A stretch of 64,000 nucleotides of DNA, from contig DAIDIE010000035.1 in assembly GCA_027459505.1 (NCBI GenBank), forward strand, positions 1-64,000, read 5' to 3'. The notes beneath the pieces were generated by a model. That model saw only the letters and a list, made by a program, of their open reading frames with translations, was not told where the DNA came from and ran no database searches. This document shows positions 25,137 through 34,653 of the stretch, piece after piece; within the stretch, counting starts at the first letter, position 1, and each line of letters starts with the position of its first letter. Position numbers and translations under genes: made by a program. This stretch comes from Acidobacteriota bacterium (lineage in GTDB: Bacteria > Acidobacteriota > Terriglobia > Terriglobales > SCQP01).

Positions 25137-26639
25137 CTAACCGCCGGGAGCTTCGCTGGCCCGCCCGGCGCGCAGCCCGCGCGCCTCCAGGATGAGATTC
25201 GTCCGCAGCTCCATCAGATTCGTTTCCAGTCCCACCGGATACTGGTGCGGGTTCACAAAACGCTTGACGCCCGCATGCAAGTGCCGCAGTTGTTCCTGGG
25301 CGCGCGCCCGGATGGCGGTCAGCGGCGGCGACTGGTAAACCCGTCTGCCGTCCTGCCAGACGGGAACGAGCAAGTCCTCGCCGCTGGCCTCGGCGGGAAA
25401 CTGCTTGCGCCGGGTGGCGTCCAGGGGATCAATGATGGTTCGGCCCGCGCTTCCGGTTTCTGACAGCGTCGCGGCCGGCGTCAGCGACTCGTCAAAAATC
25501 ATGTCGCCCAAAAACTCCCCGGCGCGGCTGAAGCGCCGTACCTGCTGCACGCCCGGCGTGGAGATCTTGGCCGCTTGTTCGGAGAGCTTAATCTTATGCT
25601 GCCAGGGCTCACCTGGCTGGCGCAGCGCGCTCAATTTATAAACGCCGCCCAGAGCGGGCTGTCCATAGGCGGTGGCGAGATGGGTGCCCACTCCCCAGAC
25701 ACCAATGCGGGCGTGCTGCTCCTTGAGACTGCGGATGACGTCTTCATCGAGCTCGTTGCTGGCGTAAATGCGAGCGTCGGTGAAGCCGGCCGCGTCCAAC
25801 AGGCCCCGCGCTTCGGAGCTGAGGTAAGCCAGATCGCCGGAGTCGAGCCGTATGCCGATCAGCTTGTGACCGTTGGCGCGCAGCCAGTTGCCCACCTCAA
25901 TCGCGTGCCGCACGCCTTGCAGGCTGTTGTAGGTATCCACCAGAAAGACGCAGTTGTTGGGCATGGCCTCGGCATAGGCCTTAAAGGACTCCAGCTCATC
26001 ATCAAAGGCCATTACCCAGCTATGCGCGTGGGTGCCGCCCACCGGAATGCCAAAGAGCTTACCCGCCAAAACGTTGGAGGTGGCGGCGCAGCCGCCCACA
26101 AAAGAAGCGCGGCTGGCGGAAATGCCTCCGTCAGGCCCCTGCGCGCGGCGCAGCCCAAACTCCAGCACCGGATCGCCGCCGGCGGCCAGACAGATGCGCG
26201 CCGCCTTGGTGGCGATCAGGCTCTGGAAGTTAAGGATGTTGAGCAGCGCCGTCTCCAGCAGTTGCGCCTGCAAAATCGGTCCTCGCACGCGCAGCAGCGG
26301 CTCCTGAGGGAAAATCACTGTTCCTTCGGGAACGGCGTCAATGGCACAGTCGATGCGGAGCCGTCCCAGCATCTTCAGGAAATCGGGCTCGAACAGTGGC
26401 CGATGATCTTCGCCGCGCAAGGTGGCCAAATAATCCAAGTCGCCGGCAGTGAACTGGAAGCGTTCCAGGAAGTCGAGCACCGGCGCCAGGCCGCAGGCGA
26501 TGGTGAAGCCGCTGTCAAACGGGTTATGACGGAAAAAGAGGTGAAAGACCGCCTCGCGGCCGGTCATCCCCGTCTTCCAGTAGCCATAGGCCATGGTCAG
26601 CTCGTAAAGGTCGGTGAGCAGGGCCAGGGAGCCGTCCAT
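25137..26639 (-). CDS. pncB: Nicotinate phosphoribosyltransferase
   Basis: Converts nicotinate and PRPP to nicotinate mononucleotide in NAD salvage (Preiss-Handler route). The 500-aa protein has the family pattern: [15 protein letters not shown] at the N-terminus, [24 protein letters not shown], and the phosphate-binding [12 protein letters not shown]. The C-terminal extension, with [12 protein letters not shown], fits the longer bacterial type. I use ATG 26639, which gives the usual start just before [15 protein letters not shown]; an in-frame Met 21 bases upstream adds a Cys-containing extension without support. It is divergent from the methyltransferase gene, 45 bases away. Confidence 0.93.
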   Translation of the reverse strand: MDGSLALLTDLYELTMAYGYWKTGMTGREAVFHLFFRHNPFDSGFTIACGLAPVLDFLERFQFTAGDLDYLATLRGEDHRPLFEPDFLKMLGRLRIDCAIDAVPEGTVIFPQEPLLRVRGPILQAQLLETALLNILNFQSLIATKAARICLAAGGDPVLEFGLRRAQGPDGGISASRASFVGGCAATSNVLAGKLFGIPVGGTHAHSWVMAFDDELESFKAYAEAMPNNCVFLVDTYNSLQGVRHAIEVGNWLRANGHKLIGIRLDSGDLAYLSSEARGLLDAAGFTDARIYASNELDEDVIRSLKEQHARIGVWGVGTHLATAYGQPALGGVYKLSALRQPGEPWQHKIKLSEQAAKISTPGVQQVRRFSRAGEFLGDMIFDESLTPAATLSETGSAGRTIIDPLDATRRKQFPAEASGEDLLVPVWQDGRRVYQSPPLTAIRARAQEQLRHLHAGVKRFVNPHQYPVGLETNLMELRTNLILEARGLRAGRASEAPGG

Positions 26640-26684
26640 AGGACAATTAGAGCACGCCAAGAAGGCATTCCCCCATGGAGCACC

Positions 26685-27452
26685 ATGCGTCAGCTATGCA
26701 GCGCCGAGTTGCTGGATGAGGATCGGGGCAGTGAGGCCGAGTTGCGCGCCAGCTTGGCCGACCTGCGTCGTATCCACCGCTGGCTGTTCACCGAATCTGT
26801 CTGGAGGGCGCTGCTGCGGCCGTATCTTCCGGCGTGGCGCACACGTCCGCGCGGAGAGGCACTGCGCGTGCTGGACATCGGAAGCGGTTCCGGCGAGCTG
26901 GCGCTCGGCATCGCGCGCTGGCTTGCGTCTAAAAATATCGAGGTCGAGCTGGTCATGCTCGACCGCCAGGCCAGTCATTTGCGTTGGGGCAGGGAAGCGC
27001 TGCAGCGGGGGGACTCAGCTTCACCGGCAAGTGGCGACGCTGCCACGCCGCCTTCTGGCGCAACCGCCGGCTGTCGTACCGTTCGGGTCGCCGGCGATGC
27101 GCTGCGACTGCCCTTTCCGGACCGCAGCTTCGATCTGGTGAGCTCGACCTACTTTCTGCACCATTTCCATGGCGAGCCGCTGTTGCACTTGCTTCGTGAA
27201 GCGCAGCGGGTGAGCCGTGGCGTGGTGGCAGTGCATGACCTGCAGCGGAGCTGGCTTGGATATGGCTTTATCCGTGCCATGAGTCCGTTTCTGGCGAGCC
27301 GGATCACGCGGCGGGATGGACCAGCGAGTGTGCGCCAGGCGTATACCTCCAGTGAAATGCGCCAAATCGCAAGGGCGATGACGTGGCAGAGGCTCAAGGT
27401 GAGGCATGCGATACCGGGGCGCTGGAGCCTGGTGGGCGAAGTGGGGGAGTAG
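26685..27452 (+). CDS. SAM-dependent methyltransferase
   Basis: A 255-aa class I methyltransferase. Motif I is [16 protein letters not shown], the acidic loop after strand 2 is VMLDRQ, the motif before strand 4 is [16 protein letters not shown], and motif post II is FLHHF. An N-terminal helical stretch precedes the core. The substrate is not apparent; similar proteins lie next to type III polyketide or fatty-acid genes, and here a ketosynthase is divergent to it via pncB. ATG 26685 has GGAG (26677-26680) four bases upstream. Long in-frame extension to 25575 is antisense to pncB and is rejected. Confidence 0.85.
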   Translation: MRQLCSAELLDEDRGSEAELRASLADLRRIHRWLFTESVWRALLRPYLPAWRTRPRGEALRVLDIGSGSGELALGIARWLASKNIEVELVMLDRQASHLRWGREALQRGDSASPASGDAATPPSGATAGCRTVRVAGDALRLPFPDRSFDLVSSTYFLHHFHGEPLLHLLREAQRVSRGVVAVHDLQRSWLGYGFIRAMSPFLASRITRRDGPASVRQAYTSSEMRQIARAMTWQRLKVRHAIPGRWSLVGEVGE

Positions 27453-27838
27453 AGGTGCGAGCGGGTGGATGGCTCGAACCGGACCGGGGTGGGGAGCACG
27501 GGCGGTGTAAAAGCGCGCAAGGTGCTGGGTGGCAGCGCCCAGTTTGGGGTGATTGTGCGTGCTGTTGCCGCAACGCTGTTTGCGCAGACGCCTTCAGGCC
27601 GACGGCCGAGGAGCCGGTGGGGGGCGGTGGCCGCGCCTCCCCCCCCCAAAAGAGTGGGTGAAAGGCCGCCATGGGTGCGGCATTTCACTCAGCACAAAAG
27701 CCGCAGGAGGGGTAAGGACCGCGTCAAAACCCGCAATGTCGGGCCTCACTCCCAAAATTGCCTACGCCCACAGCTTTGGCATGATGCGTGCACATCTGCT
27801 GGTGTTCGCAGTTCAGGCGCGTTCTGTGGAGGATTTCA
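27453..27838. other. Gene-free stretch before the cupredoxin gene
   Basis: About 385 bases with no supported gene. It includes a run of nine C bases near 27639-27647. No terminator or promoter pair is clear. Frames overlapping it have no ribosome sites. Confidence 0.4.
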
Positions 27839-28450
27839 GTGAAACGTTATCATCGTTTGTTTACATTCGTACTGCTACTCGGTGTCTCTGCTTGGGCGGG
27901 CAACATTAACGGCAAAGTGAACGGGATTCCCAAGCCCAAGGCCCTGCCCGGTGCCTTCCCACCGCCGCCGACCCCGGCCGTCGTCTGGGCGGTACCGATT
28001 CCAGCCAAGGCCGTCCAGGCCAATGGCAAGACCTACGTTGTGGACCAGCAGTGGACGCAGTTCAAGCCCGGCGTGCTGGTGATTCCCGTGGGCGCCACGG
28101 TCGAGTTCAAAAACAACGACACGGTGAAGCACAACATTAAATGGGACTCCATTGGCGGCAATCGGGCGCTGGCCAAAAATCTCGGCACGCACGCTCCCGG
28201 TCAGAACGTGAGCTACAAGTTCACGCATCCCGGCGCGGTTCATCTGCAGTGCACGCTGCATCCCGGCATGAGCGCCTGGATCTACGTGGTTCCCACGAAC
28301 TACTCTGCCGTCACCAAGACCAGTGGCGAATACAAGCTGAGCAACTTGCCTAACGGCCGCTACAAGGTTTCTGTGTGGCATCCCGGACGCGCGGTGCAGA
28401 CCCATGTGGTCACCGTTGGCGCCAACACCAAAGTAGACTTCAAGCTTTAG
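27839..28450 (+). CDS. Cupredoxin (plastocyanin-like) with C-terminal carboxypeptidase-regulatory domain
   Basis: A 203-aa periplasmic or surface copper protein. After a signal peptide (LFTFVLLLGVSAWA) the cupredoxin part carries a complete type I copper ligand set: His98 (VKHNI), Cys138 (LQCTL), His141 and Met144 (HPGM). Residues about 155-203 form a carboxypeptidase-regulatory-like beta sandwich (GEYKLSNLPNGRYKVSVWHPG). GTG 27839 is fixed by GGAGG (27828-27832), six bases upstream. It precedes a cytochrome-porin fusion by 141 bases on the same strand. A role as soluble electron carrier to or from that protein is inference from position. Confidence 0.88.
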   Translation: MKRYHRLFTFVLLLGVSAWAGNINGKVNGIPKPKALPGAFPPPPTPAVVWAVPIPAKAVQANGKTYVVDQQWTQFKPGVLVIPVGATVEFKNNDTVKHNIKWDSIGGNRALAKNLGTHAPGQNVSYKFTHPGAVHLQCTLHPGMSAWIYVVPTNYSAVTKTSGEYKLSNLPNGRYKVSVWHPGRAVQTHVVTVGANTKVDFKL

Positions 28451-28591
28451 TTTCCTGAGACAAGCGTCACGTTCCGGCATTGGCCCCGCGTGCAGGTTCT
28501 CCTGCCGCGAGGCCCCTGGCGGAGCTCTGCCCTTCGGGGAGCTTTCGAATGGTATGAGCATGAGCCGGATCGGGGCGACGGAGGAAAGAAT

Positions 28592-29947
28592 ATGAATCGT
28601 CAATCTGTGTGGAAGTACTTCATAACAATCGCCGCGGTTCTGGGTGTGGTTTTGCCCATGACCAAGCCCGCCGCCGCTCTGCCGAGTTACGCGCGCCAAA
28701 CCGGACTGCCCTGCAGCCGTTGCCATATTACTTTTCCTGAACTCACCGAGTTTGGGCGCGAATTCAAGCTGAACGGCTACGTGCTCTCGGGTCAGAAGAC
28801 GGGCAAGGTGACCGCTCCCAGCAGCAAGAAAGAGTCGGGGCTTTGGATCAATCAGAACCTGCCGTTGTCGGCGATGTTTCAGATCTCCGACACGGTGGTG
28901 CAGCAGGCGCAACCGGGAACCCAGAATGGCAATATCGAGTTCCCCCAACAGATGAGCCTGTTTCTGGCTGGCCAGATCACCACCCACATCGGCAGCTTCA
29001 TGCAAGCGACCTATACGCCGGCTAATGACCACTTCTCGATGGACAACACCGATATTCGCTATGCGAATTTCGGCAGCCTCGGTGGCAAGCAGTTGGTCTA
29101 CGGTCTTGATTTGAACAACAATCCCACCGTCGAAGACCTTTGGAACGACACCCCGGCCTGGGGCTGGCCGTTTGTTTCCCCGGATTCGGCCCCCGGTCCG
29201 ATGGCCTCCCCGCTGCTCTTGGGCGGGCTGGCGCAGGACGTAGGCGGCTTGGGCGCCTACGCTCTGTGGAATCATCATTGGTACGGCGACGCGACGGCTT
29301 ACCGCTCCATGCATATTGGCGGGCCCCAACCGCCGGTGGGTACCGGCTTCGGCATCAATATCGCCGGGGTGGCGCCATACTGGCGCGGCGCGTATCAAAC
29401 CAGTTGGAGTGGCGTGAATTATCTGGAAGTGGGCACCCTGGGAATGCACGTGAACAGCTATCCCAACACCATCGGCGGGGTTGAAGACCACATCACCGAT
29501 ACCGGCGCGGACGCCCAGTATGATCGCCACTTCGGCGTCAACGAATTGACGGCACACCTGCTTTATCTGCACGAAAAATCGCAGCTCGACGCCACGCTGG
29601 CGAATGCGGGCGCCAGCTTCTCCAGCCACAAGCTGGATTCGCTGAACGCCAACGCCATCTACCACCTCGGCAACCGCTACAGCTTTGGTGCGGGGCCGTT
29701 CTGGACGTGGGGAACAGCGGACCCATTGCTGTACGCGCAATCGCCGGTTAGCGGCAGCGCTAACGGCAGCCCCAACTCGGATGGGTATTTGCTGCAGGCG
29801 GGCTATTGGCCGGCGCAGAACGTGGAATTTTCAGTGGCCTACCAGGGTTTCCTGAAGTTCAACGGCGGCACCACCAACTACGATGGCGCCGGGCGCAACG
29901 CCTCGCAGAACAACACTGTCTACGTCAATCTCTGGCTCATGTTTTAA
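28592..29947 (+). CDS. Monoheme cytochrome c / outer-membrane porin fusion, Cyc2-like
   Basis: A 451-aa product. After a signal peptide (ending PAAALPSY) the mature N-terminus holds one heme-binding motif CSRCH (residues 41-45) in the context ARQTGLPCSRCHITFPEL, followed by FGREFKLNGY. That context, with a conserved ARQTG, a single CxxCH and FGRxFKxxGY, is the hallmark of Cyc2-type fused cytochrome-porins known for Fe(II) oxidation. The remaining about 380 residues are strand-rich, with alternating hydrophobic residues, and end in an aromatic YVNLWLMF, as OM barrels do. ATG 28592 has GGAGG 7 bases upstream. It is followed by a strong terminator. Electron donor or acceptor is not determined by sequence. 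Confidence 0.82.
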   Translation: MNRQSVWKYFITIAAVLGVVLPMTKPAAALPSYARQTGLPCSRCHITFPELTEFGREFKLNGYVLSGQKTGKVTAPSSKKESGLWINQNLPLSAMFQISDTVVQQAQPGTQNGNIEFPQQMSLFLAGQITTHIGSFMQATYTPANDHFSMDNTDIRYANFGSLGGKQLVYGLDLNNNPTVEDLWNDTPAWGWPFVSPDSAPGPMASPLLLGGLAQDVGGLGAYALWNHHWYGDATAYRSMHIGGPQPPVGTGFGINIAGVAPYWRGAYQTSWSGVNYLEVGTLGMHVNSYPNTIGGVEDHITDTGADAQYDRHFGVNELTAHLLYLHEKSQLDATLANAGASFSSHKLDSLNANAIYHLGNRYSFGAGPFWTWGTADPLLYAQSPVSGSANGSPNSDGYLLQAGYWPAQNVEFSVAYQGFLKFNGGTTNYDGAGRNASQNNTVYVNLWLMF

Positions 29948-29974
29948 CGGACCCGCGGTTCGGGTACGTCTTAC

Positions 29975-30015
29975 GGCTGGACACCAAGGCGACTGGTGTC
30001 CAGCCGCTTTTTTTT
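29975..30015 (+). terminator. Rho-independent terminator of the cupredoxin / cytochrome-porin unit
   Basis: Perfect 11-bp stem GGCTGGACACC (29975-29985) and GGTGTCCAGCC (29995-30005), nine-base loop, then eight T (30008-30015). It ends the unit and also separates it from the convergent GT-C gene. Confidence 0.92.
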
Positions 30016-30074
30016 GGCGAACGGAAGGCGAAACCCAAAGGCCGCGCGAAGCAAATTCAGCGGGTGCTGCCCGG

Positions 30075-31973
30075 TCATTCTTTGCGGGTCATTTTCCCGC
30101 GGTAGAGCTGGAGATCTTGCAGGATGCGAAACAGGCGTTGGCGGCTTCCCGGGGCGTCGGGCACCAAGTGCCGCATTTGCGCGGCAAGTGGCGGGCCGCC
30201 GGGAGCGCCGGCAGGCGGCAGCGACACGGGCAAGTGGAAGGCATAGACTGCGCCGCCTCCCAGGGCTTGCCGAGGGTAATGCAGGAGCCAGATGCAGTTA
30301 TGGTACTGGGCAACGAAGGGCGCCGCCACAGCGACCCAGCGGGTGCCCACGACCGGCGGCGTCTGGCAATCCCATAGCTGGATTAAGGGATAGATCGCGT
30401 GCAGGTCCAGAGAGAGGCCAAAAAAATCAAACGGAAGCGACCGCAACTGGTGCTGTTTTGCAAAAGCCAGCACTTCGGGGGTGGCCTGGTTGAAGTCGCT
30501 GTTGGCGTCTCCGGCGACGAGGTAGCTGGGGGTCCCGGCGGCGAAGGCATTGTAGTAGGGAATGAAATAGGGCGCCATACGCGCGGCGCTGGCCAGGGAA
30601 CTGGCGGCCAGGGCGGCAAGCCCCAACTGCGCCAGCAGGCGGCCACGGCGCAGCTGCCCGGCCGCACGGACCACGGGCGCAACCAGCACCAGCAGGAGCG
30701 CGACTACCGGGGCAAAGTAACGGAACGCCAGATCGTCCACGCAGAACATACAAATGGAGGCAAAGACCGCGGCGCCTACCCACAAGGCCCGCCACTGTAT
30801 CCGGCATTGTTGCGGAACCAATGGCGTGCTGTTATTGCTTAAAACCGCACGCCGGACGCCAAGAGAGGCGGCAACCAGCAGCACCAGGACAAAGCCGAGG
30901 GTGGACTTCAGCAGGAGCAGGATGGGGTAATAGAACCACTCGGCATGCTGGAAGTGGTGACCGAAAAGATAGGCGGCATGGCGGCGAAACTTCCAGACGA
31001 TGCGCATGCCCTCGAAGTTCGTATACACCGGCAGGATGAAGCGGTGGCGCAGCCAAGCCGGCAGGGGCTGGCCGAAGTACCGCGGCGGGACGGGCTGCTT
31101 GCAGCCCAGCAACAGATCGAACAGGTAGACGGCGACCCCAGCCTCCAATATGCCGCGCAAGGTAGCGCGCACCCTGATGCGCCGCCAGTCGCGCGTGGCC
31201 TCCGCTGCAGAGAGCTTAGGCGGCCAGCGCATACTGATCCAGAATGCGGCCATGCAGAAAAGCAGCAGGCCCGCCGAATACTTGGTCAGGACGGCGATCG
31301 CAAAGCTGGCGGCAAAAAGTGCCCGGTTACGGGAACCCGGTTCGCGCCACAGCGCGCCCAGACGCCACAACGTCACCAGCACCATAAGCGCTACAGGAAT
31401 ATCGGTGAGCACCTTGGCGCCAAAGGCCAGAAAGAGCGGCGTGCTGACGGCCAGGGTTAAGCAGAAAATGCCGGCCCAAAGTCCAGCGAGCCGGCGCGCA
31501 ACCCAGAAGATGCTGCCTGCCAACAGCAAGGCAATCAGCACTTCCGGAGCGCGTGCCCAAGGGAGGATCTGGCGCGGACGGTAGCCATGAATGAACAACC
31601 AATTCCCCATGCCGACCTGTCCGAAATAGGTGGAATGAAAGCGGCCTTGATTGGCAAGCGTCCAGAAGGGCAGAGCGTAGTTCTGTTGCACGCCGCGCAG
31701 GTTGAGCACGATGCCAGTAAGTAACTTCACCAGCGGTGGATGTTCCGCATTCAGCCGGAGGTCGAATTTTTGGGCGTAGCTGAGACCCGCGGGGATGTGC
31801 AGTACCTCGTCGGTGCAGACATCGTCGTGACCCGCGGTCCAAACCAAAAGCACAGCCATAAAGGTCAGCAGGCTAACGGTAAAGAACCATGCCGCAAGGG
31901 CGGCCGGGCGCAGCCTGACCAGGTACGCCCGCCGGGCTGAGGTTTCGAGTGGCATGATGTGCCGCGCGCTCAT
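30075..31973 (-). CDS. GT-C superfamily glycosyltransferase (GT39/ArnT-like)
   Basis: A 632-aa polytopic inner-membrane protein with about ten or more helices. The first large periplasmic loop carries the acidic pair expected of GT-C enzymes (DDVCTDEVLHIPAG) followed by LNAEHPPLVKLL, a pattern seen in the PMT/ArnT-like families that use a polyprenyl-phosphate sugar. The C-terminal part is a periplasmic domain with a predicted strand-rich fold. It probably transfers a sugar to a lipid or protein in the periplasm; the acceptor is unknown. Met 31973 is one of three possible starts (also 32021 and 31955); none has a clear SD. Confidence 0.8.
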   Translation of the reverse strand: MSARHIMPLETSARRAYLVRLRPAALAAWFFTVSLLTFMAVLLVWTAGHDDVCTDEVLHIPAGLSYAQKFDLRLNAEHPPLVKLLTGIVLNLRGVQQNYALPFWTLANQGRFHSTYFGQVGMGNWLFIHGYRPRQILPWARAPEVLIALLLAGSIFWVARRLAGLWAGIFCLTLAVSTPLFLAFGAKVLTDIPVALMVLVTLWRLGALWREPGSRNRALFAASFAIAVLTKYSAGLLLFCMAAFWISMRWPPKLSAAEATRDWRRIRVRATLRGILEAGVAVYLFDLLLGCKQPVPPRYFGQPLPAWLRHRFILPVYTNFEGMRIVWKFRRHAAYLFGHHFQHAEWFYYPILLLLKSTLGFVLVLLVAASLGVRRAVLSNNSTPLVPQQCRIQWRALWVGAAVFASICMFCVDDLAFRYFAPVVALLLVLVAPVVRAAGQLRRGRLLAQLGLAALAASSLASAARMAPYFIPYYNAFAAGTPSYLVAGDANSDFNQATPEVLAFAKQHQLRSLPFDFFGLSLDLHAIYPLIQLWDCQTPPVVGTRWVAVAAPFVAQYHNCIWLLHYPRQALGGGAVYAFHLPVSLPPAGAPGGPPLAAQMRHLVPDAPGSRQRLFRILQDLQLYRGKMTRKE

Positions 31974-32197
31974 TGGTGGAGAGCCGGCCTGACGGGCGGG
32001 AGTGGCGAGACGGCGTCTCAAGTGGCGGCGAGGGGGCGGTTGCGGCGATTCGCTTACGACCCCCCGGCATTGTGCTTAAAGGCGGGGGGCGATTAGAGAA
32101 TCGGGACCGTAAACGGTTAAAATCGGAATCCAGTGTTGGCTGGCTTCCTCGCCAGCGCGTCAGGTGAAGCCCGCTGGGCAGCACCTACTCCAGCTCT

Positions 32198-33505
32198 GTG
32201 ATCTCCGGACACAGCGACAAGGATGTCTATTTGTCTTTGCAAATTTCGCGAAAATGGCTGGGAATCGCTGCCGTAGTGCTTGCCGTCCTTCTGGCGGCGC
32301 TGCTGTGGCATCTGCGGCAACCCACTGGCGTCAAGGACGTACAGGGCAACGCGGCTCCCCATAACTCGGAGCCAAGGGCGGAGCGCTTCATCAAAGATGT
32401 GGTCGCTATTCCCGAACATGCGACCTTTGCGGGCTTTCTGGCGAGCCAGCATTTTTCGCGGGAGTTGGCCAACAAGATTTTTGCCGCGTCGCGACCGGTC
32501 TACAATCTGGCGCATGTGCGCGCCGGAAACCTTTGTACCTTGTGGCGGAATAGCAAGGGCCGCTACGAGAAGCTCGTCTATCAGATTGATTCAAACCATT
32601 TGCTCAGAGTGAAGCGCCAGGGGGGGAATTGGCAGGCGGCGGTCGTGCCAATACCTTACGAAGTGAAGCTTGAACGGGTCACGGGCAAAGTGCAGGACTC
32701 CCTGTTTGGCGCGGTGGAGTCGGCCGGTGAGCAGCCCGAATTGGCGGTGAAGCTGGCGCACATCTTTGGATGGCAACTGGACTTCTATACCGACCCGCGC
32801 CCTGGCGACACCTTCGAAGTTCTGGTTCAAAAGAAGTATCTGCAGGGCAAGTTGGCCGGTTATGGCCGTGTGCTGGCCGCGGCCTACAACAACCACGGGC
32901 AGCTTTATCAGGCGATTCGCTTCAATGACGGCGACGGCGACCGCGGCTACTACACGGCTGACGGACATCCGATGAAGCGGGCCTTCTTGCGCTCGCCACT
33001 TCGTTTCGCGGCGCCGGTGACGTCAGGTTTCAGCTTGCACCGCTACCATCCCATTCTGAAAATCTATCGGGCACATTTGGGTGTGGACTACGGAGCACCG
33101 TATGGTTCACCGGTACAGGCGCTGGGTGACGGGCAAGTGATCTTTGCCGGCTGGTCGGGCGAGAGTGGGAATCTGGTGCGCATCAGGCACTTCAACGGGT
33201 ACGTCACCTCCTACCTTCACCTGTCAAGAATTCTGGTGCACCGCGGCGAACATGTGAAGCAGGGTGAGCTGATAGGCCGGGTGGGAGCGACGGGAATGGC
33301 GACCGGACCGCACCTGGATTTCCGTATCCAGCATCACGGTACGTACGAGAACTTCGAAGCGCTGCGGCGCCGGTTGCCGCCGGCGGCGCCAGTCCCGCAT
33401 CGCGAGTGGGCGAAATTTGTCGCGGTGAAGAATCAGCTCCTACCGGAAATGGATGGACAGGTGCGGATTGCATCCGCGAACGTTCCGATGGCAGCCGCAA
33501 AGTAA
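32198..33505 (+). CDS. M23 family metallopeptidase, cell-wall associated
   Basis: A 435-aa protein with one N-terminal membrane helix (IAAVVLAVLLAALLWHL), an OapA/LysM-like region, a Csd3-type second domain and a C-terminal M23 (LytM) domain, so it is likely a murein endopeptidase at the periplasmic face. The zinc site reads His293 and Asp297 (AHLGVDYGAPYG), His341 (SYLHLS) and His372 (GPHLDF). The usual second His of the HxH motif is Asp374 here. The GTG start at 32198 gives the membrane anchor; the SD is weak. It is divergent from the GT-C gene. Confidence 0.88.
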   Translation: MISGHSDKDVYLSLQISRKWLGIAAVVLAVLLAALLWHLRQPTGVKDVQGNAAPHNSEPRAERFIKDVVAIPEHATFAGFLASQHFSRELANKIFAASRPVYNLAHVRAGNLCTLWRNSKGRYEKLVYQIDSNHLLRVKRQGGNWQAAVVPIPYEVKLERVTGKVQDSLFGAVESAGEQPELAVKLAHIFGWQLDFYTDPRPGDTFEVLVQKKYLQGKLAGYGRVLAAAYNNHGQLYQAIRFNDGDGDRGYYTADGHPMKRAFLRSPLRFAAPVTSGFSLHRYHPILKIYRAHLGVDYGAPYGSPVQALGDGQVIFAGWSGESGNLVRIRHFNGYVTSYLHLSRILVHRGEHVKQGELIGRVGATGMATGPHLDFRIQHHGTYENFEALRRRLPPAAPVPHREWAKFVAVKNQLLPEMDGQVRIASANVPMAAAK

Positions 33506-33570
33506 CGCATGCTTTCGAGCTGTGCGGCATTCGACGAGGCGTAAGGGTGAAGCGAGTTTTGCCGCTCGTA

Positions 33571-33860
33571 ACGAGCCAGGGCCGAGTCGAACTGCTTTCG
33601 AGTTCGAAATCGCAGGCCGAAGTAGTAGCAAAGGTTCGAGGTTGCCGTTTAGGTCCCGCACCGCTGGCGACGCCAGAGTTCTTCACCAAGCGAGTCGTTG
33701 GGGCGGAGAAGAGTGCGGCTTTTCTCAGCAGGAAAAGCCGCATGCCGCTAGATCGCAGAGGCGCTGTTGTGTGACGAACTCGGGCTAGTAAAGCGCGGCC
33801 ACCATCCGTGAGGTTCGGCCGGACACCGAAGCGGGTGGAATAAAAGCGGCCGTGCCGCCC
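33571..33860. repeat. Dispersed repeat R1, copy A
   Basis: About 105 bases from 33571 (ACGAGCCAGGGCCGAGTCGA...) match the reverse complement of copy B (37196-37409) almost perfectly, with one or two differences. A segment of about 110 bases unique to copy A follows (after the GCTGGCGAC at 33663-33671), and similarity resumes at GCGCGGCCACCATCCGTGAG and ends with CACCGAAGCGGGTGGAATAA. Copies A and B are inverted relative to each other. The rest of 33506-33981 has no supported gene; a long minus-strand frame across it is a repeat artefact. Confidence 0.85.
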
Positions 33861-33981
33861 CACGCCGCTTAGGCCCGTTTCTACCCTGCTCGCTTTCGCT
33901 CTTAAAATAGAAGCGGTTGCGGTTTCGGCGCTCGTTGGGATCATCCGCCGGAGTTGCAATCCGGCGAAAGCGTAATGGAGC

Positions 33982-34653
33982 ATGGCAGAGGCAACACTAA
34001 CGCGGAGCGCTTCCCGATGGCCGGTCTGGCTGTACCCGGCCAATTTGTTGACCGAGTTGCGGCTGCTGCTGCTGCCTTTTCTGCTCTGGGATCTGCTGCA
34101 CGGACGCTACCGCGAGGCGCTGATCATTTTCATTCTGGCCGGGATTAGCGACGGCCTGGACGGTACTTTTGCGCGAGTGTTGCAGCAACGCTCCACGCTG
34201 GGGCAGTTGCTGGATCCAATTGCCGACAAGCTGCTGTTGAGTTCGCTTTTTGTCGTGCTCGCCATTGATGGGCGTCTGCCGTGGTTGCTGACGATTCTCG
34301 TCTTCATCCGCGATGGCTGCATTCTGGTGACCGCGCTGACGCTCTACTTTGCCACCGGATTCCGCGATTTCCGTCCCAGTTGGCTGGGCAAGTCCAACAC
34401 GGTCGCGGAACTGATCGCGGTGGGGCTGGTCATGCTGGGTAACGAAGTGGGCGCGGCCATGCGCCCGTGGGAGCGGGCCTCCCAAGTGGTTGTGTTCGCT
34501 TTGACCTATTCGTCCGGGATTCACTACGCGTTTGCCGGGGCGGAGCGCTTTCATGGTTGGAAAAGCGCGAAGGCCGCCAGTGCCCGCGGGCCTGCCAGCC
34601 CGGCCTCTAGGAGCGTGTCAGCAGGGGATCCAGTACCACGCCATAATTCCTGA
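33982..34653 (+). CDS. CDP-alcohol phosphatidyltransferase family protein
   Basis: A 223-aa inner-membrane enzyme that joins a CDP-diacylglycerol to an alcohol, as in phosphatidylglycerophosphate synthase. The full signature is present: Asp57, Asp60-Gly61, Ala64-Arg65, Gly74, Asp78 and Asp82 (DGLDGTFARVLQQRS, GQLLDPIADK). There are about six hydrophobic segments. The tail after residue 200 is a poorly conserved Ala/Ser-rich extension that overlaps the convergent HAD gene by 47 bases, so it may be disposable. PgsA is a likely but unproven assignment within the family. Confidence 0.88.
   Translation: MAEATLTRSASRWPVWLYPANLLTELRLLLLPFLLWDLLHGRYREALIIFILAGISDGLDGTFARVLQQRSTLGQLLDPIADKLLLSSLFVVLAIDGRLPWLLTILVFIRDGCILVTALTLYFATGFRDFRPSWLGKSNTVAELIAVGLVMLGNEVGAAMRPWERASQVVVFALTYSSGIHYAFAGAERFHGWKSAKAASARGPASPASRSVSAGDPVPRHNS

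Noticed and set aside
25575-26684. Long N-terminal extension of the methyltransferase gene
   Set aside because: It is antisense to pncB; a ribosome site and the domain start support ATG 26685.
27875-29740. 621-codon minus-strand frame across the cupredoxin and cytochrome-porin genes
   Set aside because: Antisense to two genes with clear motifs and ribosome sites; its own sequence shows no family.
33204-34043. 279-codon minus-strand frame over repeat R1 copy A
   Set aside because: Its distinctive peptides come from R1 and recur in copy B, so they mark a repeat and not a gene.
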